A DNA stretch of 41,426 bases, taken from Peptoniphilus sp. BV3C26 (lineage in GTDB: Bacteria; Bacillota; Clostridia; Tissierellales; Peptoniphilaceae). Position 1 is the stretch's first letter, and the number at the start of each line of letters is the position of its first letter. The notes beneath the pieces are model-generated. The model ran no database searches. It was not told where the DNA came from and was given only the letters and a program-made list of their open reading frames with translations. This document shows, piece by piece, positions 7,721 through 16,329 of the stretch. The DNA is taken from assembly GCF_000478985.1 (NCBI RefSeq), contig NZ_AWXB01000046.1:1-41426 (forward strand), in the 5' to 3' direction. Position numbers and translations under genes: made by a program.

Positions 7721-9379
7721 TTACGAACTTATACTCCTTTCCATATTTATTATACGATCACAGATTCTAAGGGTGCTTTTCCTATGGGAGGATATAAAAA
7801 TTGTTTTGTTGTCTTTTTCTTTGTAGAGGGATTTTAATATTATTCCTTCGTTATAAGCGTCTATGTTTGCTGTTGGTTCATCTAAGATATATAATTTTGA
7901 ATCTCTTAGGAAGATTCTTGCCAGGGCAAGTCTTTGAATTTGTCCTGTTGAAAGTAGGGTCTTATCTTTTACTATCTCTGTGTCAAATCCTTTTTCTAAG
8001 GATTCTATGAAGTCATATATGTTTGCTTTTTTTGTTGCTTCTATTAATTCTTCTTCTTTTGCGTCTTCTTTTGCTATTAATAAATTTTCTCTTATTGTTC
8101 CTTTAAAAAGATGGCTTTCTTGAGCTACATAGGAAATATTTTCTCTTAAGTTTTTGCTATTTATATTTTTTATATTTTCACTGTTTAAGAAAATTTCGCC
8201 TTTTTTTGGATCAAAGAATCTCATTATTAATTTTAAAATTGTAGATTTTCCGCAACCGCTTTTTCCTTGAAGTCCTATTATTTCGTTTAATTTTCCTGAT
8301 AGGTTAAAGTTTTTTATTAATTCTGTTTCATCATAAGAAAATTCTATGTTTTTAAGGTCTATATTTTCGTAGCTTATATCTTTTTTGTTTTTAATTTCTT
8401 CTACTTCTGCTTTTTCTTTTAATATGCCCATTACTCTTTTTCCACATGCAAAGGTGAGTACTAAGTTGTTTCCAAGGGATGCTAAGGCTGATGTGGGTCC
8501 AAAGGATGATATAAATATTGTTATTGGAAATATTAAATTTACAAAGTTTACTTGTCCATTTTTATAGAGATTAGATCCTATAAGTATAAATATTAAATCG
8601 GCTAGTATTATTAGGCTTGATGATATGGAAAAATTGTTCCCCATATTTTTTGACAATTTTTTTGAGGACCTGTTTAAATCTCTTGTTAATTTTCCTATTT
8701 CTTCAAATCTTTGTTCTTGCCTTGAAAAATTAATTATTTCTTTTATTCCCTTAAAGCTTTCAAGGATTGATGAGTTTAGGTTTGATAGATTTTTTCTTTG
8801 GCTTTCTCCTACTTTTTTGCCTAATTTTTCAGTTATGACAGGAACAATTACTCCAAGAATTATATGAAAAATTAAAAGGCAAATACCATATTTTACATTT
8901 ATTTTTAATAGGATTATGAAAAATATAAGTGTGTGGAAAAATGCTATTAATACTGGCGATATTGTATGGGCATAAAATACTTCTAAAAGTTCTATGTCTG
9001 AGGTTATTATTGATATAAGTTGTCCCTTGTCTTTTGTGTCCATTTTTGCTGGGCATAGTCTTATTAAGCTTTTAAATACCAAATCTCTTATTATGGCAAG
9101 AGTTTTAAAGGCTACATAGTGGTTGAAGAGTTGTTCAATATACTTAAATAGGGCTCTTAAAATTGCAAGGATAAGGAGTAAAATTAAAATATTTTTAAGT
9201 TTTATATTTTCTCCCATATATATTTTCCCAAAGTACAAAGAGCCAAGTCCTGGTATTAGACTTGCAAAAACATGTCCAGAAAGTCCGAACAAAATTGCAA
9301 AACACATTTGGATTTTTAATGGCTTTACAAGCCCTAAGAGGTCTTGTAAGAGAGTTTTTCTTTCTTTTAGACTTATCAT
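7721..9379 (-). CDS. Half-size ABC transporter (membrane domain fused to ATPase), second of a pair
   Basis: A fused transporter of about 552 residues. The N-terminal half has six membrane helices, and the C-terminal ATPase has GKSGCGKST (Walker A), LSTGQIQRLALAR (signature, with T in place of G at the third position) and KLYILDEPTANID (Walker B). I place the start at the ATG at 9379, where ATGA overlaps the stop of the partner gene; a GTG at 9391 sits inside the ribosome site. The signature LSTGQ departs from LSGGQ, so this half may carry the less active ATP site of a heterodimer (inference). Context between DUF454 and the heme regulator suggests heme or metal-chelate transport, as in type IV importers such as SiaFGH or YbtPQ, but export (CydDC-like) cannot be excluded. 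Confidence 0.82.
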   Translation of the reverse strand: MISLKERKTLLQDLLGLVKPLKIQMCFAILFGLSGHVFASLIPGLGSLYFGKIYMGENIKLKNILILLLILAILRALFKYIEQLFNHYVAFKTLAIIRDLVFKSLIRLCPAKMDTKDKGQLISIITSDIELLEVFYAHTISPVLIAFFHTLIFFIILLKINVKYGICLLIFHIILGVIVPVITEKLGKKVGESQRKNLSNLNSSILESFKGIKEIINFSRQEQRFEEIGKLTRDLNRSSKKLSKNMGNNFSISSSLIILADLIFILIGSNLYKNGQVNFVNLIFPITIFISSFGPTSALASLGNNLVLTFACGKRVMGILKEKAEVEEIKNKKDISYENIDLKNIEFSYDETELIKNFNLSGKLNEIIGLQGKSGCGKSTILKLIMRFFDPKKGEIFLNSENIKNINSKNLRENISYVAQESHLFKGTIRENLLIAKEDAKEEELIEATKKANIYDFIESLEKGFDTEIVKDKTLLSTGQIQRLALARIFLRDSKLYILDEPTANIDAYNEGIILKSLYKEKDNKTIFISSHRKSTLRICDRIINMERSISS

Positions 9380-11085
9380 TTGACACCCCACATTTCTAAG
9401 TCCATTTGAGCCTTATAAAGCTTCGCAAAATTATTTTTATTTAGCATTTCTTCAAAGCTTCCTTCTTCTATTATTTTTTTATCCTGAACAAAGTATATAT
9501 AGTCTGAGTTTTCTGTGTTTCTAAGTCTATGGGTTATTAAAATTATGTTCATATTTTTCTTCATTTCCGATAATACTTTTAATATTATTTCTTCTGATTC
9601 TATGTCTATATTTGAAATAGCTTCGTCTAAAATTAAAACTTTCGGTTTTCTTAATATTGCTCTTGCTATGGAAATTCTTTGTTTTTGACCTCCGGACAGG
9701 TTATTTCCTTGGCTTTCAAGAAGTGTATCAAGTCCCTTTTGATTTTTAAAATATTCATAAAGTCCAACTATTTTTAAGCTTTCTTCCAGTTCTTCATCTT
9801 TTGCCAAGGGGTTTGCAAGAAGAAGATTATATTTTAAGCTTTGGCTAAAAATAAAGGGAGAATTATCTATCATACAGATATTTTCTATTAAGCTATCTGA
9901 TTTTATATTGGTTTTTCCATTATAAATAATTGAGTCTTCTTTGTTTTTAAGCATTCCGCAAATTAGTTTTGCAATGGTCGATTTTCCTGAACCACTTTTT
10001 CCTACTAAACAAGTTATTTGATTTTTATTAAATTTAAGGTTTAAATTTTCTAATATTTTTTCTTTGTCATAAGAAAAGTTAAGGTTATTAAAGCTTATTT
10101 CTACTTCTTCATCTGTAATTTCATTTATACCATCTTCGGTTTCTTTTATGTCTAAAACTTCAAATAGGCTATTTGCTGCTGAAATTCCATTCATGGCTAC
10201 ATGGAAAAGAGCTCCAAGTCTTCTTAGGGGAGTAAAAAATTCTTGAGATAGTAAAATAAATGCAAAGCCTGTAAATATATTAATTTCTCCTTTACTGAAG
10301 TAATAAAGGGTCATAAAAATACTTGTGGCACTTCCTGTGTAGGAAACTAAGTCCATTACTGTTATATTGTTAAGCTGAACCATTAGAAGTTTCATTGTTT
10401 TCATTCTAAAATCTTCTGCCATCTTATTTAATTTTTCGTTATATTTGTCAGCGGTATTAAAGATTTTAAGGGTGCTTAGTCCATATAAAAAATCTATAAA
10501 AACTTCTCCCAAATTTGTGTATGATTTCCAATAGGATTTTACAACTCTTTTTGCAAGTTTTTGTACCATCATTATGGCTATGGGTATAAAGGGTATAAAA
10601 ACAAGGGCTATTAGAGAAATTTTTATATTTATTAAGGACATTATTAAAAATAAAATAAGGGGTCCTAAAATTGAAAAAATTAGTTGGGGCAAGAGTTCTC
10701 CATAAAATATATTAAGTTGCTCTATTCCTTCTACACTTAAGTTTATTATTTCAGATATAGATATTTTTTCTCCATATTCCATTTTAAATCCATAAATTTT
10801 TCTAAAAAGTCTTTGTCTTAAAGATTTTTTTATATTTACTGATACTTTATAGGATATGTAGGAGTTTATTTTTATTATTAAAATTTTTGCAATTATTATT
10901 ATTAATAATATTTGAATTATAAATATTTTTTCTTCATATTTTCCTGCTACAATTTCTTCTATAAATTTACCTATGGCAAATATTAAGGCTATATTTGTTA
11001 AAAGTTCAAGTATTTTTAAAATTATTAAGGTTATTATGGATTTTTTTTCTCTACCTATTTCATTTAAAAGTTTTTTATTTAGCAT
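9376..11085 (-). CDS. Half-size ABC transporter (CydD-like), first of a pair
   Basis: A 569-residue fused permease-ATPase. There are six membrane helices in residues 1-300. The region FTPLRRLGALFHVAMNGISA is typical of the CydD/CydC branch. The ATPase domain has GKSGSGKST, LSGGQKQRISIARAI and VLILDEAISNID with a downstream ITHR switch histidine. The start ATG has GGAGATG upstream and overlaps the end of the DUF454 gene by 11 bases; its own stop overlaps the next gene by four bases. The pair therefore makes a heterodimeric transporter. Thiol/heme export as for CydDC or heme import as for streptococcal SiaFGH are the two main options; the regulatory setting with iron-type operators favours heme or iron. 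Confidence 0.84.
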   Translation of the reverse strand: MLNKKLLNEIGREKKSIITLIILKILELLTNIALIFAIGKFIEEIVAGKYEEKIFIIQILLIIIIAKILIIKINSYISYKVSVNIKKSLRQRLFRKIYGFKMEYGEKISISEIINLSVEGIEQLNIFYGELLPQLIFSILGPLILFLIMSLINIKISLIALVFIPFIPIAIMMVQKLAKRVVKSYWKSYTNLGEVFIDFLYGLSTLKIFNTADKYNEKLNKMAEDFRMKTMKLLMVQLNNITVMDLVSYTGSATSIFMTLYYFSKGEINIFTGFAFILLSQEFFTPLRRLGALFHVAMNGISAANSLFEVLDIKETEDGINEITDEEVEISFNNLNFSYDKEKILENLNLKFNKNQITCLVGKSGSGKSTIAKLICGMLKNKEDSIIYNGKTNIKSDSLIENICMIDNSPFIFSQSLKYNLLLANPLAKDEELEESLKIVGLYEYFKNQKGLDTLLESQGNNLSGGQKQRISIARAILRKPKVLILDEAISNIDIESEEIILKVLSEMKKNMNIILITHRLRNTENSDYIYFVQDKKIIEEGSFEEMLNKNNFAKLYKAQMDLEMWGVK

Positions 11086-11452
11086 CTTTCATCTCCTTAA
11101 CAGTCTTAACTTTTGTGAAAAAATAAATATAGTGAAAAAGTAAAACCATAATAAGACAAATTCTTCCATGAGAATTTTTTACCAAGTAAAATGATATTCC
11201 TATAAAAAGAGTTATCGTGGCTAAAATTTTTATCTTTTTCTTTAGGCTAAGGCCTTCTTTGTTTTTTATAGGCTCTAGGTTATTTTTATAAATTTTTGTA
11301 TTTTTAAACCATTTTTCAAACTTTTTTGATCCTCTTGCAAAGCATGCTGTTGCTAAAAGTAGAAAAGGTGTTGCCGGTAAAAGTGGCAAATATATTCCAA
11401 CTATACCTATTCCTAAAAAAATAAATCCTAAAATTATAAATATGTATTTCAA
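11075..11452 (-). CDS. DUF454 (YbaN-like) small membrane protein
   Basis: A 125-residue protein with the DUF454 hallmark GIVGIYLPLLPATPFLLLAT followed by CFARGSKKFEKWF, two to four membrane helices and a basic C-terminus. It starts at a TTG (11452) six bases after GGAGG. It is the first gene of the operon with two ABC half-transporters and the regulator. DUF454 genes are often near heme or iron utilisation genes, but their biochemical role is not known to me. Confidence 0.82.
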   Translation of the reverse strand: MKYIFIILGFIFLGIGIVGIYLPLLPATPFLLLATACFARGSKKFEKWFKNTKIYKNNLEPIKNKEGLSLKKKIKILATITLFIGISFYLVKNSHGRICLIMVLLFHYIYFFTKVKTVKEMKDAK

Positions 11453-11463
11453 AAATTACCTCC

Positions 11464-11478
11464 TGATAATTGATATTA
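11464..11478. promoter_or_regulatory. Fur-like box ahead of the DUF454-ABC operon
   Basis: TGATAATTGATATTA sits between the predicted -10 and the ribosome site of the DUF454 gene. It shares the first 13 bases (TGATAATTGATAT) with the box at 6707-6721 in the other operon leader, which suggests common control. Confidence 0.5.
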
Positions 11479-11485
11479 TTATGCT

Positions 11486-11518
11486 TTTGATAGTATCAAA
11501 GTAATTTTTTAAAGTAAA
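11486..11518 (-). promoter_or_regulatory. Promoter of the DUF454-ABC-regulator operon with palindrome over the -10
   Basis: Minus strand -35 TTTACT (11518-11513), 17-base spacer, -10 TACTAT (11495-11490). A perfect 7-1-7 palindrome, TTTGATAGTATCAAA at 11486-11500, covers the -10. This is the architecture of a Fur-family operator (Fur, PerR or Zur). Confidence 0.55.
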
Positions 11519-11614
11519 GGTTTTTGATAAGATTTATTCTTTACCTTTTTTTGTTTATTTCTTATTTTTCTTCTACAAGTTTGTATATATCTACTTTTTA
11601 TTGTTTTTAAATTT

Positions 11615-11630
11615 GTTAACCGGGGTTAAC
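11615..11630. promoter_or_regulatory. GTTAAC-N4-GTTAAC palindrome
   Basis: GTTAACCGGGGTTAAC, a near-perfect palindrome matching GTTAACCTGAGTTAAC at 6791-6806. It lies about 100 bases upstream of the promoter of the DUF454 operon and downstream of the pepC terminator. It has the 16-20 base length typical of DtxR-family operators. Confidence 0.5.
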
Positions 11631-11643
11631 TTTTTTTGTATTT

Positions 11644-11682
11644 TTTAATAAAAAAACTTCTCGCAATTTTTACGAGAAGTTT
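11644..11682 (-). terminator. Rho-independent terminator of pepC
   Basis: Inverted repeat with arms AAACTTCTCG (11654-11663) and CGAGAAGTTT (11673-11682), followed on the minus strand by a T-tract. It lies 19 bases after the pepC stop. Confidence 0.8.
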
Positions 11683-11700
11683 TATATTATATATCTTTTT

Positions 11701-13038
11701 TTATGCAAGTGAACCCATTGGATCCCATGGTTCAAGTTCAGTTGGTTTACTTTCATATGCTTTTACTATTTCTTGTGAAATATTCTTTTTGTTAATTAAT
11801 ACTTGATACATATATTCGTTAAACCATTCATCACTCATTACTAAAAATCCATTATAGCCTGCATCTTTTCCCCATGAATTTTCTACACGATAGCGATTTA
11901 TTTTGTCTTTTTCTTCATCATAGTCGCATCCCATAAATACCATTGCATGAGTCATTAAGCTTTCTTTATAGTCAAGACGTTCTTCTTTATTAAATTTAAA
12001 GTCAACTCCTAAAAGTTCATCTACTCTTAAACTTTCAAGGTCAAGTCTTGATCCTTGTCTATAGAAGTTTTGTCCTACGTCACATCCAAACCAAACAGGT
12101 TCACCACTTTGAAGTTGCTTTAAAACCATTTTTTTCATTTCTTCAATAGGAACATTTACATATCTTACAATGTCTCCTTCTACAACATTTCCAAGATATT
12201 TTACGGTGTAGGATTTGTAATATGGTTTGTCTTTTGTTGGTGCGTTTATAACTGAAATATAATCATCAAGATTCATTCCTACAAATTTATCAAAAAATTC
12301 ATTTGGACTTAAATTTTTATGTGAAATAAATTTATCGTCTTTATCTCTTGCTTCAAAATCAATTTTGCTTGGTGGTGTTCCTAAGCAAATGCATAGGGTA
12401 CGATAAATGGCTTTCATGTCTTCTTCTATTATTTTTTGAATTTCTTCATCTGATTTTCCATTTTCATGGGCATTTCTTAAATCTTTTGCAAACATTCTTA
12501 ACATCTTTGTTAAATATGAATCCATACTTGATGTATTTGAAGAGTTTTCTGTTTCTGGCATTGAATATTTTGGGACTATTCCATATTTTTTAACTATATT
12601 TTTTAGCATATCCCATTGTCCACCATCTCCCATAGGGTCTGTTAAAAGATGGCTTACTAATCTTCCATGTACATCTTGGTCAAATGTTTTTACAATTGAT
12701 TGTAAAAAATAATGAGAGCGCTCAAGTTTGTCATAAAATAAAGTATAGTTTTGTGAAAGTTCAAATTCTTTTAAATTATTTTTTTGACAAAGTTTATATT
12801 CCATAAGGTTTAAAGATGCAAACATCCAGCAACGTCCTGATTTTTTTTGGTTTCTAACTTCTGTTTCTTTTAAGTTTATATTGAAAGTATGACGATTTTG
12901 ATTTATTTTGTCTTCAAATCTGTCAACGGATGCTTCTAAAAGTCCTGTGTTTGTTGCAGCACGTTGAGCTATTCTATTTGTGCGACAGGATTCAAATTCA
13001 TCTTTTAATTTTTTTAAAAATTCTTTACTTATTTCCAT
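11701..13038 (-). CDS. pepC: Aminopeptidase C, C1-family cysteine peptidase (PepC/bleomycin hydrolase)
   Basis: A 445-residue cytosolic peptidase of normal family length. The nucleophile is in QKKSGRCWMFASLN near residue 70, the catalytic His is in MTHAMVFMGCDYDEEKDKIN and the Asn in RVENSWGKDAGYNGF. The C-terminal tail ending EPWDPMGSLA is the family's self-compartmentalising tail that enters the active site. It removes N-terminal residues from peptides. The ATG has AAGGAGG six bases upstream, and the gene appears monocistronic with its own terminator. It looks like a housekeeping gene unrelated to the neighbouring iron loci. Confidence 0.95.
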   Translation of the reverse strand: MEISKEFLKKLKDEFESCRTNRIAQRAATNTGLLEASVDRFEDKINQNRHTFNINLKETEVRNQKKSGRCWMFASLNLMEYKLCQKNNLKEFELSQNYTLFYDKLERSHYFLQSIVKTFDQDVHGRLVSHLLTDPMGDGGQWDMLKNIVKKYGIVPKYSMPETENSSNTSSMDSYLTKMLRMFAKDLRNAHENGKSDEEIQKIIEEDMKAIYRTLCICLGTPPSKIDFEARDKDDKFISHKNLSPNEFFDKFVGMNLDDYISVINAPTKDKPYYKSYTVKYLGNVVEGDIVRYVNVPIEEMKKMVLKQLQSGEPVWFGCDVGQNFYRQGSRLDLESLRVDELLGVDFKFNKEERLDYKESLMTHAMVFMGCDYDEEKDKINRYRVENSWGKDAGYNGFLVMSDEWFNEYMYQVLINKKNISQEIVKAYESKPTELEPWDPMGSLA

Positions 13039-13123
13039 AAATTCCTCCTTTTTTATTTACATTACTATAATAGCCCTTATGATAATAAAATTCAATTCTT
13101 CCTAGTGAATTTAATTGTAAGCT

Positions 13124-13993
13124 TTATAAGCCTCTTAAATATTCCGGTCTATAATTATTATTCATAATGGCATTTTCTATTTGTTTTTTTAATTTCTCAA
13201 CATCTTCAGGTATCTGACCTTTTAATGACAAATAATTTGATGCGTGGTTTGAACGAAATATTGTTGGTCCTTTGCCCTTATAAAAGCTTAAAAAATAATA
13301 TATTTCTTCTAATGATTCTTTGGGATTTTGCAAATAAAATTTACCTTGCATATATTTTTCATAAAGTTCAGAGCCAGGCTCTAAAGTCAATGCTAAAAAT
13401 GATAAGTATTCTGGATTCATTTCTGATATTAAATCTCCTGTATCCTTTGCATATTCTAAAATATTTTTATTTTCTCCAAGACCTGTTATAAGGGTTAAAC
13501 TTTGTTTTATATTTGCAGCATGAAGTTTTTTTGCCGCCTTTAAAAAACTTTCTCTATTTTCAGTTCTTTTTATTTTTTTTAATAGTAGGTCCGAACCTGT
13601 TTCTACTCCCATGTAAACAATTTCTATTCCAGACTCTTTAATTTCTTTTAATTCTTCTAAAGATTTTTTGTTTACATCTTTTGCAGTTGAATATATTCCT
13701 ATTCTTTCAATGTAAGGGAAGAGTTCTTTAATTTTTTTATTAAGTCTTATTATTCTTTCCTTAGATAGGCAAAGACCGTCTCCATCACCTATAAAAGCTC
13801 TTCTATATCCATTAAAATTTTTTGATTCTTCTTCAAGTTCTTTAAATAATTTTTCTTCATCTTTTACATAAAAATAATCGTCTTTATACATGGAGCAAAA
13901 GGTGCAGGTATTGTTACTACACCCAACAGTAGCCTGAACAATTAAACTCCTCCATTCTGATGGAGGTCTATAAACTTTTCCTATATATTCCAA
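13124..13993 (-). CDS. Radical SAM protein of unknown substrate (Elp3/MiaB-like core)
   Basis: A 289-residue radical SAM enzyme. The 4Fe-4S cysteines are in the motif CSNNTCTFC (C-x4-C-x2-C rather than C-x3-C-x2-C) at about residues 25-33. The SAM-binding segments AFIGDGDGLCL and IVYMGVETGSDLLLKKIKR (GVE motif) follow. The start is TTG with GAGGTGA upstream. This resembles a widespread uncharacterised clostridial family starting with YRPPSE. No accessory domain is seen. It is separated from pepC and from the tRNA-binding gene by short gaps. Substrate and pathway are unknown. Confidence 0.8.
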   Translation of the reverse strand: MEYIGKVYRPPSEWRSLIVQATVGCSNNTCTFCSMYKDDYFYVKDEEKLFKELEEESKNFNGYRRAFIGDGDGLCLSKERIIRLNKKIKELFPYIERIGIYSTAKDVNKKSLEELKEIKESGIEIVYMGVETGSDLLLKKIKRTENRESFLKAAKKLHAANIKQSLTLITGLGENKNILEYAKDTGDLISEMNPEYLSFLALTLEPGSELYEKYMQGKFYLQNPKESLEEIYYFLSFYKGKGPTIFRSNHASNYLSLKGQIPEDVEKLKKQIENAIMNNNYRPEYLRGL

Positions 13994-14052
13994 ATAATCA
14001 CCTCAAAAAAACCGGAATTATTTTAATTAATAACCCCTGTTTTTAAATTTAT

Positions 14053-14526
14053 TTTAATATAATTTTGATCCTGCTGGAATATTATCATCCAACATTATTA
14101 AGTTAAGTTTTTCTTCTCCGTCGTACTCACAAATTGCAGATATAATCATACCTTCTGAGTCGATTCCCATCATCTTACGAGGAGGAAGATTACAAATCGC
14201 AAGTAGTGTCTTTCCAATTAAAGACTCTGCGCTGTAATATTCCTTAATACCAGATAATATAACTCTTTCTTTTTCAGAACCATCATCTAATGTAAATTTC
14301 AAAAGTTTTTTTGATTTTGGAACTTCTTCGCAGTTTAAAACTTTTACAACTCTAAAATCAGATTTTGAGAAAGTTTCAAAGTCCACTATGTCTTCAAATA
14401 GCGGTTCAACTTTTACTTTTGAAAAGTCTATTTTTTCTTTTGTAAGTTTGTCGTAAGTTTCGTAAATTTCTTTTGATGAATCCCTATTTTCTACCTTTTC
14501 TAAGCCTATTGGCTTCATTGTTGGGA
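14053..14526. repeat. Direct repeat, copy 1 (whole tRNA-binding gene)
   Basis: The segment matches 25251-25724 in the same orientation. The first 280 bases (the 3' end of the gene) are almost identical, with only scattered differences; the remaining 5' part is clearly diverged but alignable, and identity ends at the shared TGTTGGGA just beyond the start codon. Recombination between the copies would delete the FTR1/P19 region. Confidence 0.9.
14054..14518 (-). CDS. Stand-alone tRNA-binding domain protein (EMAP-II/CsaA-like), copy 1
   Basis: A 154-residue protein. Residues about 48-154 form the OB-fold found at the C-terminus of methionyl-tRNA synthetase and in CsaA: FETFSKSDFRVVKVLNCEEV, SKKLLKFTLDDG, RVILSGIKEYYSAESLIGK and LPPRKMMGIDSEGMIISA. 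The first 45 residues are charged and low in complexity. It could act as a tRNA-binding or chaperone-like protein, or as a detached MetRS appendix. No Shine-Dalgarno site precedes the ATG (CCCAACA lies upstream), which is unusual in this window, so either the start is misplaced or expression is weak. A paralogue with the same 3' half lies at 25252-25716. Confidence 0.75.
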   Translation of the reverse strand: MKPIGLEKVENRDSSKEIYETYDKLTKEKIDFSKVKVEPLFEDIVDFETFSKSDFRVVKVLNCEEVPKSKKLLKFTLDDGSEKERVILSGIKEYYSAESLIGKTLLAICNLPPRKMMGIDSEGMIISAICEYDGEEKLNLIMLDDNIPAGSKLY

Positions 14527-14644
14527 TAAGAAAATGGGAAAATTTCGCAAAACCCCTATGAGTCTTGTTTGCTATGTTTATTTTTAATGGTTTTTTAGTT
14601 ATTTTAGTTTTGATCTTTTATTAGCGTTTAAGTATTGATTTTTA

Positions 14645-14676
14645 AATGAAAAGAGAGACTCGAGTTAACAAGTCTC
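14645..14676 (-). terminator. Probable terminator of the FTR1/P19 operon
   Basis: Arms GAGACT (14655-14660) and AGTCTC (14671-14676) with a ten-base loop, followed on the minus strand by a pyrimidine-rich TCTCTTTTC stretch. It lies 26 bases after the last permease gene. The T-tract is imperfect. Confidence 0.5.
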
Positions 14677-14701
14677 CCCAAAATTTGACAAAGAGCCTAT
14701 T

Positions 14702-15904
14702 TTAATCATTATCTCTTTGCATCAATAATAATTCTACTTTATTTATTTTATTAATAGCAATAATTGAAGATATTGGTCCTAACAAGGTTCCCAAAATTAT
14801 TACTATTATTAACATTAAAATCATAAGGAATATATTCGGTCTTAAAAAAGGCATTTTCAAAAGTGATGAAAATACATTATTGAAAGTTATACTTAAAACA
14901 AAGGAAAGCACAGAACCTATGACTGCACCTGTACCATTAATTAGCATAGATTCAATAAGAACTACTTCACTGAGTTTTTTCTTTGTTGCTCCTAATATCC
15001 TTATGGTTGCAAATTCTCTTTTCCTTTCCTTAACTGATAAGGTATTTACAAGACTTAAAATAAAGAAAGCTAGTATCCAAATCAAAGCTATCAATATATA
15101 CACATATACAAGCATGTTTTTTGCTGAATCTGAAACTTGTGTCATTATTTTTCTTGGCAATAAAGGATACACTTTTTCTTTTTTAAATTCTTCTTTAATA
15201 AGTTTTTGAATTGTTTTTGGATCTTTGTTTTTTTCAACTTTTACTAAAATAGAAGATATATCATCTTTTTTTGCCACCGGATGATTAATTATCTTTTCAT
15301 ATTCCTTGGCTAATCTATGAGTTTCTTCTATTGTCATAAAAACTGAATTATCAAAACCCATGCCAGTTTTTGCAAGCCTACCTCTTATATCAAATTCTTG
15401 ATTAAAAAATTTAACCTTATGATTAATATTCCCCACAATGTTAGCACCTACAACAACTTGCCCAGCTTTAATTGGAGTTTTAATCTGTTTTTCAAGCCAA
15501 GGTTTAACGCTAAAGTCATCAGAAAAGTCAATTCCTATAACTTGAATGGGAAAAGAACAGCATCCAGCAGAAAGTGTAGCTAGATAAACTTGGCCACAAG
15601 CTTTTTCTATGCCCGGTATTTTTTTTACTCTACTTAATATGTCCTTGTCAAAAAAAAATGTATTAGGTTCTCCCCTTAATATTGCACCTGTAATTTTAGA
15701 ATCATAACCTTCTGGAACTACTATAATGTCTGCTCCCATCCTATCTGATAAAGATTTCATGCCATTTTTAAGAGAAAAAATTATAAATGATGACATGAAT
15801 AAAATAAAAGTTAAAATCCCTACAAGAAAAATCAAGGTAATTGATCTTGTCTTCTTATTTTCTATATTTTTTTTTGCTAAATTAATTGTGTATAAATCTT
15901 TCAT
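14702..15904 (-). CDS. MacB/FtsX-type ABC transporter permease, third in the FTR1/P19 operon
   Basis: A 400-residue permease with one N-terminal helix, a large extracytoplasmic domain (about residues 45-255) and three C-terminal helices, the FtsX/MacB layout. The segment KERKREFATIRILGATKKKL is the family's conserved coupling region. It overlaps the FMN-binding lipoprotein gene at a shared base near 15904. The adjacent ATPase (16326-17045) or the one at 22821-23498 could power it. Such permeases in Fet/P19 loci move no obvious substrate through the membrane and probably drive extracytoplasmic proteins mechanically or redox-wise. The exact role is unknown. Confidence 0.8.
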   Translation of the reverse strand: MKDLYTINLAKKNIENKKTRSITLIFLVGILTFILFMSSFIIFSLKNGMKSLSDRMGADIIVVPEGYDSKITGAILRGEPNTFFFDKDILSRVKKIPGIEKACGQVYLATLSAGCCSFPIQVIGIDFSDDFSVKPWLEKQIKTPIKAGQVVVGANIVGNINHKVKFFNQEFDIRGRLAKTGMGFDNSVFMTIEETHRLAKEYEKIINHPVAKKDDISSILVKVEKNKDPKTIQKLIKEEFKKEKVYPLLPRKIMTQVSDSAKNMLVYVYILIALIWILAFFILSLVNTLSVKERKREFATIRILGATKKKLSEVVLIESMLINGTGAVIGSVLSFVLSITFNNVFSSLLKMPFLRPNIFLMILMLIIVIILGTLLGPISSIIAINKINKVELLLMQRDND

Positions 15905-16329
15905 TATTTTGCACCATCAAGAGCATTATTGCAAGCTTCTATAAATTGCTTGTAGGTTTCTGTTGCTCCCGAAATAACGTCCACTCCTTCAGGATTTCCT
16001 TTTTCCACTAATCTATCTGGGTATGACTTTGCAAGATTTATAGCTTGTTGGGCTATCTTATATAGTCCTTCATTTTGGCTTTGACCATAAGATTCATCCT
16101 TTTCTTTTCCATCTCCATCAATGTTTTGCATTGTGCAAGATTCAATCTTATTGTCTTTAACGGTTATATCCACCTTTACAAGTCCGCCTCTTTCATCTTT
16201 GGCAGATTCTCCTTGATATGTGCCGTCTTTATAGCTTACGCTTGGAGCTTCTTCTTTTTTATCTCCTCCACAAGCAACTAGGACAAGCCCCAAAGAAAAA
16301 ATTATTAATACATTTAAAAATTTTCTCAT
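15904..16329 (-). CDS. FMN-binding domain lipoprotein
   Basis: A 141-residue protein with a lipobox (LVLVACGG) and an FMN-binding domain like those of NqrC/RnfG and PplA. The motif DVISGATETY supplies the S-G-A-T threonine to which FMN is covalently attached by ApbE-type transferases in this family. Its start overlaps the ATPase stop (ATGA). In this operon it may pass electrons extracellularly, for instance to reduce ferric iron for P19/FTR1; this is an inference. I saw no apbE gene in the window. Confidence 0.85.
   Translation of the reverse strand: MRKFLNVLIIFSLGLVLVACGGDKKEEAPSVSYKDGTYQGESAKDERGGLVKVDITVKDNKIESCTMQNIDGDGKEKDESYGQSQNEGLYKIAQQAINLAKSYPDRLVEKGNPEGVDVISGATETYKQFIEACNNALDGAK

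Noticed and set aside
7721-11085. Calling the ABC pair cydDC outright
   Set aside because: The helices resemble CydD/C, but no cytochrome bd genes are nearby and the context is heme/iron; the name would overstate the evidence.
14054-14518. C-terminal fragment of a broken methionyl-tRNA synthetase gene
   Set aside because: No synthetase catalytic sequence is seen upstream, and the same stand-alone length and start recur in copy 2, so a dedicated small gene is more likely, although the missing ribosome site keeps the doubt open.
14652-14676. GTTAAC inside the hairpin after the FTR1 operon as another regulator operator
   Set aside because: Only a single GTTAAC in the loop of a terminator-like hairpin; no second half-site at the right spacing.
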